DNA from: Monoplex corrugatus
Lineage: Eukaryota; Mollusca; Gastropoda; Littorinimorpha; Ranellidae
Direction of reading: 5' to 3'
Assembly: GCA_030674185.1 (NCBI GenBank)
Contig: CM060312.1
Coordinates: forward strand, 7,172,528 to 7,236,527
DNA length: 64,000 nucleotides
Each line of letters starts with the position of its first letter. Position 1 is the stretch's first letter. Under the pieces are notes generated by a model. That model was not told where the DNA came from. It searched no databases and worked only from the letters and a program-made list of their open reading frames with translations. Below are positions 22,401 through 36,000 of the stretch, one piece after another. The position numbers and the translations under genes were made by a program.

Positions 22401-24313
22401 CCCCTGACCCCCACCCGGTACACCTCAAACATACGCACACACACATACATGCACATATGCACACACATGCATGTGTTTGTGCCTCTCTGTCAGTCTGTCT
22501 GTCTGTATGTCTGTCTGTCTCTCAGTCTGTCTGTCTGTCTCTCTCTCCGAGTCTAAGTCTGTCTGTCTGTCTGTCAGTATTATTATGCGTTTTCCAACTT
22601 GTTTGACATCAGGAAGCAGCGTCCAGGGCAAAAAAGCATGGAACAGTACTGGCAGGTCAAGACAGCCCTATCTCCATCTTCTGGAAGACCTCAACCAATG
22701 AGAAATCCCCTGTGGCAGCTGAGGAGGTTGCGCAGACTGGCAGATTCTCCTGGAAAAGATCTGAAAAACAAGTTGAGGCTAAAGGCGGAAAAGGTAATCT
22801 GGTCAGAACTGAACATGCAGATAAATTGTGCAGTGTCATGTTGAAATATTGCTGGCACTGATGTGTAACAGAAAAACATCAGGTGTGGGAATCATCTATG
22901 AAAATGCAAATTTCTGCAGTAGTGTAAACTAAGGTGTCTGCGCGAAAAAGTAACTTGGGGTACAAAAAAGCAATGGTTATGCTGTTTGCATGATGCCTCC
23001 ACATCAGATGCTTTGTGCTATGGCTGCCCGTTTCAGTCTCTTGAACCGTGAGCGTAGCTTGCTTTGAAGCTAGCTAAATCACGTGTGTAGGCTGCAGTGT
23101 TGAACACAGTTTCTAGATCTTTTCCTGGTACATTTTTTCGTGGGTTCATTGCATTGTAAACATTGTTCTTACATATGTGTGGTCAGCTATGGCAAAACGT
23201 TTAATAGTAGTGGCTGTGTGAATAAGTGGAAATGTGAGTGGTGTCTGCTGTTGTACAGATCAGGGCTCCCAATTTTTCTGATTTTTCTTGGAAATAAAAA
23301 ATAATCCAGAGACTGCTTCTGAGGGAAAAAAGTCCTTTCCAAGAAAAAAAAAATCGACTCATTTTTTTCTTCTTCTACAAAACAGCTGTGTGTCAGTTTG
23401 TGGATCTCACAGCAGATGATGAAACTTCGGGAAGGGGGATAAGTCCGGTATCAATTTCTGCTGGTCACTTCCAGTGTTTGTCAAGCGCATCTTATCTTAA
23501 GAACCAATTGCAAAACTTTTCAGGAGTGTGACCATGTCTCGAGTCAATATTCCAGAGAGAGGGTCTGTCACAGCAAAAACGTTCGACAAAGACTGCAAGA
23601 ATGAGTGGTCTTGGGAGAGAGTTTCATGAAAAATCCACTTCATGGAAATGAGCACATGGCTTTCAAAAAAAGCAGAGGCTGGCATAGCCTACTTCAGATA
23701 TCCATAAACTTTAAGGACATTTCAAGTCAAAGAAGCACCAGATGAGGCAGACAGCTGGAAAGAGCCATGAAGCTGTTCAGTTTAGGTTGTTGTTTAATGT
23801 TTGTTGGAGCATGCATTAGAAAAATACTCACCAAATTATTTTTCTTGAAATCTGACACCAGTGTCATGAGTGTGTATAGATTATTTGCTTCAGTACAAAG
23901 GATCATAAACAAGCCCAAAGTTGTGCCAGATAGTGTCAGATTGCACTATTATGCATCAACATTCAAACACTTTTTACAGGGGAGCATGCCCCCGGACCCC
24001 CCCTCAATTTTCAAATATCTTTTTCATTTGTCATTGGGAGGCCTGACAGATGAAGGTTGGTGATGGAGACCCTTACCATCATGCACACAGTGCTGATAAA
24101 GAGTCAAGTTTGATTTTATAAAATGTTATAGATCTTGATAGGGTTTAAGTTTTGTTTTGTTATATCAAAAGACACACACGTTCTGATTCATTTTTATGTC
24201 CTGTCTTGTTTTGTTTTGTCTTGTTATATCAAAGACGTGCTCTGAATTGATTGATTATTGAGCGTTTTGTGACTTGATACATACCAGATCTGATCAATCA
24301 CTTATCCTGTTCT

Positions 24314-24350
<37 letters not shown>

Positions 24351-27300
24351 ATCCCAAAATCCTAACAGGAGAGAGCAGCGTGTCGCAGCAGTATGCTTTA
24401 CCAAGTTCAGTGGCTGCTGAGTTGGCAAGTATGAGAGGGGCTGACTCAGATGTTGGGGTTCGGCAGAAACGGTCTGTAGAAAAACCCACGTCTGCTGACC
24501 GATCCCCAAGAAAAGGGCACAGTTCTACTAGACACAAGGAGCCTGCCCAGCAGGCCAGGGGCCGAACACCACCACCATCTTCTTCAGCGTCAAACTTGCC
24601 AACCAGCAGCACTAGCAGCCTGGCCAAGACAGCTAATGGTGAGTACAGATAGCTACAAGTCGATGGTTTGTGTTTTTTGCTCTTGTGATTTGTGAAGAAG
24701 GAGTGAAGCAGCAACATACTGTTGACCTTTTCACTGCTGCTTTTTGAGCCACACCGCAGCACCATGCATTGTTAGAGGTGGGAGTTTGTTCAACAGGAAT
24801 TCGTCACAGTTGGACAATTCCATATGTACTCTACCCAAATCTGCCAGTAGTTACCTGGCACACTCCCAAAGCCACCCAAATCTGCCAGCAGTTACCTGGC
24901 ACACTCCCAAAGCCACTCAAATCTGCCATCAGTTACCTGGCACACTCCTAAAGCCACCCAAATCAGCCAGTAGTTACCTGGCACACTCCTAAAGCCACCC
25001 AAATCTGCTAGCAGTTACCTGGCACATTCTCAAAGCCACCCAAATCTGCTAGCAGTTACCTGGCACACTCCCAAAGCCACCCAAATCTGCCAGCAGTTAC
25101 CTGGCACACTCCCAAAGCCACCCAAATCTGCTAGCAGTTACCTGGCACACTCCTAAAGCCACCCAAATCTGCCAGCAGTTACCTGGCACACTCCCAAAGC
25201 CACCCAAATCAGCCAGCAGTTACCTGGCACACTCCCAAAGCCACCCAAATCTGCCAGCAGTTACCTGGCACACTCCCAAAGCCACCCAAATCTGCTAGCA
25301 GTTACCTGGCACACTCCCAAAGCCACCCAAATCAGCTAGCAGTTACCTGGCACACTCCCAAAGTCACCCAAATCTGCCAGCAGTTGTTTGACATACTCCC
25401 AGAGCCTGCGCAAAACCTCATGCGCTGGCAAGGTTTTGAAATGGGAAGGGAGAGAGCAACTTGCGAAACATTTAAGCTGACATCACTAGAATGATGGAAG
25501 CATTGAGATGGGAAACGCACAGGCCAGTTTTTAAATGTTGTGGGCCAGGATTGAACTCGAGATATCAGATCTTGAGTCCACGGCTCTATCAGAAGAACCT
25601 ACCAGCCTGCATGTAAAAATAAACGGTGGCCTGCCAAAGAGTCGAACCCAGGACCCTTGATTTTTGAAGATGGCATTCTATCAGCTAGGCTGTCAGGGCC
25701 ATGAAATAGCCTCAGACAACTAGTGTGCCGTTTTAACTCTTTGACTCCCATACCCTGTCCACCAGCACTCTTCATTGTCAGCCATGCTAGCACTGTGTAG
25801 CAAAGCAAAGACTGCTTGTACAGTGTATATTCAACACATGATCCTTTGACTCAGGCACCCTATCACCAACTATAAAAACTTATCCCTTTGACTCCTGCAC
25901 CCTGTCCACCAGCATCCTGCATTGTCAACCATGCTAACAAAGGAAAAATGTAATCCTTTGACTCCCTCACCCTGTCCAGCTTCCAGCGGGAAGCTAGTGG
26001 ATAGGATGAGGGAGTCAAAGGGTTAATTTTTGTAGTTGGGGATAGGGTGCTGGAGTCAAAGGGTTATGTGTTGAATATACACTATACAAGCAGTCTGCAG
26101 TAAGAATGCAAAACATTGAAAGTCAGCATGTGATATCAAAACGCTTTAAGAGTATGTGGTTGGTTTGGGACATTTTGAAAAATGTAGGCCATTTATTTAC
26201 TGGTGATTCTAGTCATATTGAATGCAAGCAAGGTAAACAGATATATGATTATGTTAAGCTGAAATTAATAAAGCGTATATGTTTATGACAAGTTGAAACC
26301 ATGCATGTTGTATATTTATACACTTTCTTGCTTTCAGTGACAGTGTCTGGTCTACGCAACATGGTTGGCACCACCACCATGGAAAAAGTCAGTGTGCTTG
26401 ATGCAAGAGACAAACTTATGAGGCAGAGTAAGTACAGAGAAGATTGTGATGATATAGAGTTAATGTTGTGAAACAGTAGAGATATAAAGCCAGATGTTTT
26501 CGATGTGGCTGCTTTGAGGGGAATCTTGTCATTCTGTCACTGTGTCAATAGTTTATTGTCTATTTTGCATTCAAAGTATGCAGGATATATTTGTACAAGT
26601 GGTCTCCCCAAGCATGTAGATGTAGGTATGGAACAGAACTAGACCTGTTAGTGTAGTTGTAGATAAATCGCATTTGTAAGTGCTAACACTAATGGTGACA
26701 ATTATAGTTTTCAGGTAAACCACATTCATTTTGTAAGTGTTAGTGGTGATGCAAGTGTAGTTTTCAGGTGAACCACATTCATTTTGTAAGTGTTAGTGGT
26801 GATGCAAGTGTAGTTTTCAGGTGAACCACATTCATTTTATAAGTGTTAGTGGTGATGCAAGTGTAGTTTTCAGGTGAACCACATTCATTTTGTAAGTGTT
26901 AGTGGTGATGCAAGTGTAGTTTTCAGGTGAACCACATTCATTTTGTAAGTGTTAGTGGTGATGCAAGTGTAGTTTTCAGGTGAACCACATTCATTTTGTA
27001 AGTGTTAGTGGTGATGCAAGTGTAGTTTTCAGGTGAACCACATTCATTTTGTAAGTGTTAGGTTAATGGTGACTGAGTATAATTTTCAGTAAACTACATT
27101 AATTTTCATAAACGTTATATTAGTGGTGACGTAAGTGTAATTTTTGTTAAGTGTTACATTAATGATGATGTAAATGTTACATGTGTGGTTATGTAATTGT
27201 AGTTGTTGAATAGATCACGTTTGTAAGTATACCTGGTTTTTGATCTTATGTTCTTGTAACATGCTGAACCAAATTTCTGGAATATCTGACATCCCATTGC

Positions 27301-28496
27301 CAAATAAGGTACCTCTGATGTTCCATACATATAATTAAGTATACATTAACACCATGAATCATTCATGAAATGCATCAAATAGGTGATAAATGTTTCAATA
27401 GTTTACAACAGAAGTTCAGGTTTGATCGACTTCAGAATATTGTAAGTCATCAGGTAGTGCCTTCCATCAGTCTTGTGTGATTATTGTATATATTATAAGT
27501 ATTTTTCTCAAAGCATTGCCAGTGCATAGAGCTTATGTGCAAGTATATGGCTTATACCCTGATCATTTTGGATCTTCTCCATCGCATGGCATTAAGGATC
27601 ATCTCACGCAGGGAGATTTCCCTTGTGCTCTTTTTGTTGTTGTCCCATTTTCTGTGCTACTGTCACCTTCATGGCTATGGAAGCTGGCACAGTTTTTGTA
27701 ATGCAGTGATGATGAGGAGGACGATAATAATGATGCTATATAGGAGTTCCATCTGGGATTGAGATTAAGTGACAAGGTTGTACTCTATGCTGACAGTCAT
27801 TATGTATCCTGGCTTCAGCCAGGCCTGAGAGATACAGACACCTGCGGTGTTGGTCAGAAGAATTCGAGCAGCACCCTCAATGATGCGTCTGTGAAGTGGA
27901 TAAGATTTGTCTGTGTGGTCCCAGTCTTCCCAGTAAACCCATAACACACTGAAATCTGGGTAGGAGCTGGTCAGAGCCAAAAAATCCTGCAGTAATTTTT
28001 GAAGAGATTTTTTAGGGATTTGAACCCACAACCTTCCAGTCAGTAGTTCCTTGTGCTAACTACTACACCACAGTGACTGGTTTTAATATGGAATTTGTTC
28101 CGCGTGTGAGAAATTATCTTGAGAAATTGAACCTCAAACTGTATTTCAGAACTGGGCAAGCAGACTGGTGGTGGCGTGCACGCCAAAGCTTTTGTGGGCA
28201 CTTGCCCGGACATGTGTCCTGAAAAAGAACGGCTGTACCGAGAGGAAGTGCGCAGGCTTAGCATCTATGAAATTATCCCTGGGTCAAGCACGGTGAGTAC
28301 TTCTTGCTGCTTTCTGTATGTATGCTTTATTTAACAGGATATTAAAGTTTGTGTATATTTCTCTGTTTATTGTGTAGTCTGTGCTATTATATTGTTTGTC
28401 AGAGCAACAATAATGTGAACCTGACAGTAACAGGTTTGTGATGATGATGATTATATGTGATGATGATCATATAGTCATAGGTTGTGTGTACATAGC

Positions 28497-28553
<57 letters not shown>

Positions 28554-31500
28554 CATGACAGTGTAGATAAGATATATATGCAAAAGGTGTGGGAGAGTGC
28601 AATCATGTGTTCATATTCAAGGCTTTTTTGTTGTTTTTTGTTTTGGATTGCCACCAGAATCAGCTTGATTATGACAGTTGTGCCAGCGATTTGTCTTGTT
28701 TAGGGTACATCTTTAGTTTACATCATGTTTTCATAGTTTTTGTGTAAACTAAAATTGTAAATGTGTAAATTAAAATTACGTATACATTGCTTCTGGGCAC
28801 AGTGACACTTTTCTCATGAATTCTTTTGTTTGTGATCAGCTGACAGGTACTACATCATTAGTTGACCATACGCAGGCAGTCAAGGAATACAGTCGATCAT
28901 CAGCAGACCAGGTTAGTTTCTGTTATAGATATCAGTTAATTAAGCAAATAACTGTTTCCTTATAATAAACCATTGAAAAATGGTAACAGACCCTCCCTAA
29001 GCATTAGCGCTATTCTCTAAACTCATTTGGACTAACTGCGTGTTACACATTATCAGACTTTTCATTGGTGTGTAGAGAACTCAGACTGTAATGTGAGCTG
29101 ACCACTTCCATTGTGTTGTACAGTCTGCATATTTTGTGGGCGTACATACTGGATATTTTCACATTTCCATAAGTTAGCCATTGATATGACTTCCAGAATA
29201 TGTAACATGCATATTCAATATTCTGCATACATGTACATATGAAGAAAGTTTAGGCGCTGGCAGGTCTGCACACGTGTTGATTTGAGAGATGGGGAAAAAT
29301 CTCAGCCATTTATGCAACAGGTAGCTGATGGATAGGGTGAGGGAGTCAGAACGTTAAATTTTTGTAGTTGGTGGATAGGGTGCAGGAGTCAAAAGAGTAA
29401 TTCTCCAACTGTTTGGTAGTATACACGTTTTTAGATGAATGATGTCTCCAAACTCACTCACTGAATCCTTTTAACTCCTGCTGGAGTGTAAGGTGTTAGC
29501 CCATCCCCCATCACAATGGTCTTCAGCGAGTCAGGATCAAGCGTTTCATGTTTTCTGGGCTTCTTTCAGCTTCTGCTGATTGTCCTGTTCCGGGTGCTTC
29601 TTTTTCTGCCCTCGTTTCTTTTCCCAGGTGTTATCAGATGAGGTCTCTAAAAATGACACTTGTCAAACCCTTTCCTCCCCCATGTGTGTGGTCATATTGA
29701 TCAGCAGGCCTGTAAGCAGTATGAACTGAACTGAACCTTGCAGCTCACATTTGCCTCTGTTAATGATGTATATATTATCAAATTTGTAAGCAATATGAAC
29801 TGAACTGAACTTGCAGCTCACATTTGCCTCTGTTAATTATGTATATATTATCAAATTTGTAAGCAATATGAACTGAACTGAACCTTATGGATCACCTTGT
29901 CTCTGTTAATGATGTATGTATTCTCAAATGTTTAAGCAGTTTGAACTGAACTGAACATTATGGGTCACTTTGCTATTCTAATATTTGTTTTATTGGACGA
30001 AGTGGTCAGTGCCAGGGGCATCTCCTTGGATTATGTGTGTGAATGCATTGGTATGTGTACTGAAATTTTCTTTTTCCTTTTTTTCTCTCCTGTTGAAGTA
30101 TTGAGTATGTTTTGAAATGGCTGTAGCAGTTACCTGGGCTTTTTAAGGTGATGTTTGGCACACAAAAAACATTATTTTTTACATTTCATCTTTTAAACAA
30201 CAATAACAATAACATTAGACATGATTGTTGGCTGAACTCAGCCAAGATAAGCAATTTAAATCGTGTGTTTGTCATTCTGTCAGGATGAGCCCCTGCCCCA
30301 TGAGTTGCGCCCACTGCCTGTACTGACCATGACCATGAACTACCTGCTGGTGGGCATTGCTGATTGTGGGGAGGAAGGCAAATGGGCTGAGTGGTACGAC
30401 TTCCTGTGGAACAGGACACGCAGCATCCGAAAAGTGAGATACGTTTGGGATATGTTGCGGTGCTTTGTACAGTTAGTAAATAGTGCTGTGGATGTCTTCT
30501 GAATCACTAGATGTCTCACTGAAGAGAAGGTACTGATTGTTATAAAAGAGTTTGATAAGATTATGATGCAGTAATCCCCATTAGGGATGCCAGGAGCTCT
30601 TTAAGTATAAATAGTATCCCCGGCTTCTGGAAATTGTGTGCCAGAAATTTCCTCTTCTTTGTCACTCTTTGTTTTTGCCTTGTGCCTTTTGCTTTCTGTC
30701 ATTTCTTCTTATCTTTTTCTGCCTTGTTGGTCCTTTCACCTGTATGTGTTCTTACATACTTAGGAGTGATAATTGGGTACATGTAGCAGAAGCAATATTA
30801 AGTAATTTAGGCCCGTTTGTGTATGTGTTTTAATGTCCTTATTTATGTTTAAATTTGTATTCATGTATGTTTTTTGAATCCCCTTTGTGATAAATTGGAT
30901 GGAGTGGAATACATTGATACATGTACTTAGTTTTCTTTTCTTTTTTCCTGTTGAAGTATTGTGTATGTTTTGAAATGGTTGTAGCCCTGATATAGCTCAA
31001 CTCAGTCGGCAGGGCCTTAAACAAAAATTACCATAACAATAATGCAGTAATGTATTGCGAGCAATGAATAGTACAATACGTTTACTAAGATGGTCTTTGG
31101 AGAACAAGCCACTGATTCATGTTATTGTGAATCATGGTTGTTTTTTTTTTTTCATAGTCTGCTTGGTACTCTACATAGCTTCGAACATGTATTCAGTTTC
31201 ACATCTTGTTAGGAACCAGGAAAACCCAGGAGAATCAGAACACATATTTAATACACTGTATAACAAGACAAGAGAGGCTCATGTTTCTGGCTAAGTGCAC
31301 AAAAGACAATAAAGAACAAATACACAGAATGTAGGGGAAAATAAAATTTCGCTGAGATTTCATTAAGTTGGAAAAAATGACTGAAGTCGTTTTGTTTTTC
31401 CCGTAAATTTTGTGTTTTTTTTCTTTCTAATCTTTTGTGTATGCTTGATGAAGGCAGTTGCCTAAAATTTGTGCTTGTATTATTTTACAATATTTAATAT

Positions 31501-32974
31501 CATGTTGTGATTCTATTTTGTGTATTATTCTGGTTCCTGCTTGCTTGAAAACGGACGGTCACTTTGGTTTGGATTTCACCAGTTTTAGATGAAATGAATA
31601 GTATGCACTCTGAAGAACAAAATGCCCAAACACTGTATGGGAAATATTGAAGATGACTGATGATTGCTATCATGTGGAACAGGAAATCACCCAGCAACAG
31701 CTGTGCAGCCAGGCAGTAGTGGACCTGCTGGAAAAGTGTGTCCGCTTCCACGTCTACTGTTCTGAGCGACTGTGCACTGAGGACATGATGGTGTTCGATT
31801 CCAAGATCAATGACGAAAACCTCACCAAGTGTCTTCAGACCCTGAAGGAACTGTACGCGGATATGGAGAACAAGCACGGCCTGTACTGCCCCAACGAGGC
31901 AGAATTCCGTGCCTACATTGTGCTCATGAACCTGAACGAAGGAGATACATTGCGGTGAGTGAGGCTTGGGTTTGGGTATTAACTCACTCGCTATGTACGA
32001 TTATGCCCCTTGCCGTTCCCCTGATACACACCATTTGTATAGGTCATGAGAAAAATTCTCATACAAGCAAATGAAATTGGAGAGTTTTGAAATTTGGCAG
32101 GTCTTATATTAAAAGATTGGTGTACAAAATGCTGAAATTTCAACTGTCTAACCCTCATGGTTGCTGAGTAATGGTACAAGTAAAATTAGAGATATTTTCA
32201 ATGTGAAAAATGTCATAAAATACACAGTCAGGTCAATACATCAGTTCCTACAGTCTTATTTTGATGAAATTTGATAAAATCCAATGTGCATACACTCCAC
32301 GTGCACTGAAGGAAGAGATCGTGTTAAACAGCGCCGAGTTGTTGAGTATTGTTCAGCGATTCGCTTTTCCATCGTCTGCTTCGCTGCGGAGATAGTGGAT
32401 CGTGAACTTTGCACTGACCACTCACCAACTGCGCAGTACAGTGACCTCATGGCCTGAAACGAGGCTAGGGATGACCAAAGAATCTATTTCTGGCTATTAG
32501 TTTTGGTTAATGGAAATACTGAAAGCCCAGCGAATTTTCAAAACTCAGAGTCGGATTTCTCCGATGCTGGTAGAGAAGCATTGTTGAGACATGATCGGGA
32601 AATCCCGATGGTCATAGCGAGAGAGTTAAACCCTTTGACTCTCTCACCCTGTCTGTCAGTTTTTCTGCATTGTCAGCCAGGACAGCAAAGCAAAATCTTA
32701 GATTAATAACCCTTTCACTCCTCACCCCCATCCACCAGCTTCCTCATGAAGTTGGTAGATAGGGTGAGGGAATGAAAGGGTTAAGTTTTCGCAGCTGGCA
32801 GATAGGTGCGAGAGTGAAAAAGATTTAAGATCTGTGATATTCAGGGTGAGAATTGATCCTTTTTGACCAGAATTCTGTGTTTGTTCAACAGTTACTTTCG
32901 GGTAAAATTCTGGTGACAAAACAGTGGCAACAAAAAAAAAAAAAGTGAAAATACTGCCGGTCAGGTTTCAAATG

Positions 32975-33040
<66 letters not shown>

Positions 33041-36000
33041 CTCTCTCTCTCACACACCACGCACACACACAGACACATACACCATGGGTGATTTTCCTTC
33101 CGTCTGAGACGGAATTCCGTATTGGGGGAAAAAAAAAAAAAAAAAAAATTTTATATTGGCGATCGTCGTTGGACTTGATGCAGGTCCATGTTTTCGTTCG
33201 GGTCCACTTTTTCATCAATTTTCTGCGAGTTCACTTCCGTCGCCACCATCTTTGGAAAATTTGTTCCACACGTGTGTATGCCGCCTGTGAGTGAAAATGC
33301 AGTTTTTAACCAGCGAGAACGAAGCGCGGAAGGTTGATTCTGAATGAAAAAACAAATGGAAGAAAGAGTGGCTGAACGAAGTGGACAGTTTGAATCGACC
33401 GTTTGGCTTGTGGTTAAAAAAAGTGGATGAAGCAGGTACGGCTGGTGCCACTTGTGTTAAAAAAAACTTGTTTATAAATCAAACGGCAAGAAAAGCCTTC
33501 ATGCACACTCGGTCGACCCAACACACTGTTCGAGACTGAGTGCCCAGGCGCACACATCGACTTTGCCTACTGCTGAACCTGTGATGGCTGGTCTTACAAC
33601 AATGGATCGGATCATGGACGCAAAAATTCGTACGTGCGCTTTCCTTGCAGAACATTGTTTGCCATTTTCTTTGGCACCAGCACTCATAGATTTTGCAAAA
33701 AAAATGGGAGAGGACCCCAAAGCACTTAAAGGCCTCAGTATGAACAGAAGTACAGCTGCATACACTTTGACACATGGAGTAGCCCCTGCTTTCAGAGAAG
33801 AGCTGCTCAACAAGCTGAAGAAGACTTACTTTTCTTTGTCATTAGATGAAGCAACAAACAATGCCAACAATAAGATGGTGAATGTTCTTGTGAGGGTTTT
33901 TAATGAGAACAAAGGGGAGGTGGAGACATTTCTTCTGGGAAGTTTTTCTGAAAATCACGCTACTTCGCAAAATATATTTGCCGGTGTGGCACAGATGCTG
34001 CAGTTTGACCAGGCAGCTGCAGGTGGTGATGCAGTTCCTTGGACAAATGTAGTCAGTTCTCTCACAGACAACTGCAACGTGATGAGAGGCAAGAAAGAAG
34101 GAGTAGAGACCCTGATAAGAAGACAAAATCCACATCTGTTGGATGTACATGGTGACACAGTGCACATTGTATCAAACATTGCAAAAGAATTTTGCAAGCC
34201 CTTCAACAATTATGTAGAAGACTTGGGACAAGATCTGTTTTATGACATAAAGGGCAGTCCAAAGGGAAAGGACCTCATTGCTGAAATGTGCAGCCTGCTG
34301 AATGTTGAAGTTCGTATGCTGATCAGACCAGTGGGATCACACTTTCTTCAGATGATTGAAGTGGCAGAGAGAATTGATCAACAGATGGACGTGTTGATTG
34401 CATTCTACTTTGGCTTTCTCCAGAAGGCAGAGCAACAACAACACACGACCTTAGGCCACGGGACACGACAAGTGCAGGGGGGAGGGCAGGCAAAGTAAAA
34501 GAAGCCATCAGCATATATTTCACAGACTTGATCTCTAACTATGCAGATAAAAATTGCACACTGTCATCACCACAAGTAATCTTATTTTACTGAATGCTAA
34601 TGTTACAGTAAATACAGTCAACTATAAATCGAAGAAAAGAAATTACATGGCAAATACAAAAATGAGACTTTTTTCTAAAAGGCTCGTTTTCTTTTGTTAA
34701 AGTAGAAATAAAATGTTTAACTGGTACTTTTTCTGTTAAATATGCAATTTTACCTGTTAGCTATCATCACAAGGCCAAAAATAAAAGTGTGTTTACTGTA
34801 ACCCGACCGAGCCTAATTTGTTGTTGTTGTTTTTTTGTTGAAGATTGGTTTCAAGATCCACACTTAAGTTCTTAATATTTTTGTGCGAATTGGTTTTGAA
34901 TGGCGCTACAGACCCGATAATGAAGAGTCGTGGAATAGCCTGACGCTCCGGAAAATGTTCAGTATTGGAAAAATTTTGGAAAATCACCCATGCATACACA
35001 CTCATATGCTCACACTCACTTACACTCACTTTACACTTACACTTACATTAAACTGAGATCAGATACCGACTTTCCAAAACGAGCTAAATCAATATCTTCA
35101 CAGGTCACACTTGCAACATACACATCTGACGTCATGAAAGGCTCAGGAATTGATCTAGACGTAGATCCTGTATCTATACGACCTTCCTTTTCGCCAGTAC
35201 CCAGTTGGGAACTCCAAAGAGCACGATTTGACGTACACCACACTAATTTAAAAAAAGGAGACAATATAAACTTACTGGCAAGTCAGGTTAAATGTCATAT
35301 AAACGACGTATATTCTGATCATTTGAAAATTTACACTGATGGGTCAGTAATTGAAAGAAAAGCAGGCTCAGCGTTTTTAATACCTGCTCTCAAAATTGAA
35401 AAATCTTTCTACATAGGACTTGATAAATCTATCTTTACAGCTGAACTCTTTGCAATATTAATGGCTTTAAACTTTCTGATAAGTCTTCCTAGGACAATTT
35501 TTCAGATACTTCTTTGCGTTGATTCAAAATCAGTACTTCAGGCTCTTGAATTATCAAAATTACAAACAAGATCAGAAATGATTCTGGAAATAAGTCACTT
35601 GATTCATAATTTATCTTTAAGAGGCACTGATATTACTTTCTGCTGGATACCTTCTCATAGTTCTTTTAGTTATAATAATAAAGTTGACAGGGCTGCCAAA
35701 CGGGGAGCTAATAACTCACCAGATTCAAACAATATCCAGCTTTCTCTCTCGTTGCACGAGAATTACACTTTAGTGGACAACTACGTCTGGAAGCAGTTCC
35801 AATTAAAACAGAAAAAGTATGATAAATGTCACATGAACTTTGAAGTTAGCAAAATACTTAAGCAGCTTCATGCCAGCAGAACTATACAGTCCCTTATGTA
35901 CAGATGGAAACTTGATGCATTCAAAACAAAATATACCAATAACATAGTGTGTCTGTGTGGAAAGAAGATAACACATAGTCATATTCTTTCTTGGTTAGGG

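Noticed and set aside
23387..23450. Possible extra linker exon ([20 protein letters not shown])
   Set aside because: Strong pyrimidine tract, but its entry and exit phases are incompatible with exons 5 and 6.
24836..25385. CRISPR-like regular array
   Set aside because: Units are directly contiguous without unique spacers; it is a 41-bp minisatellite in a eukaryotic intron.
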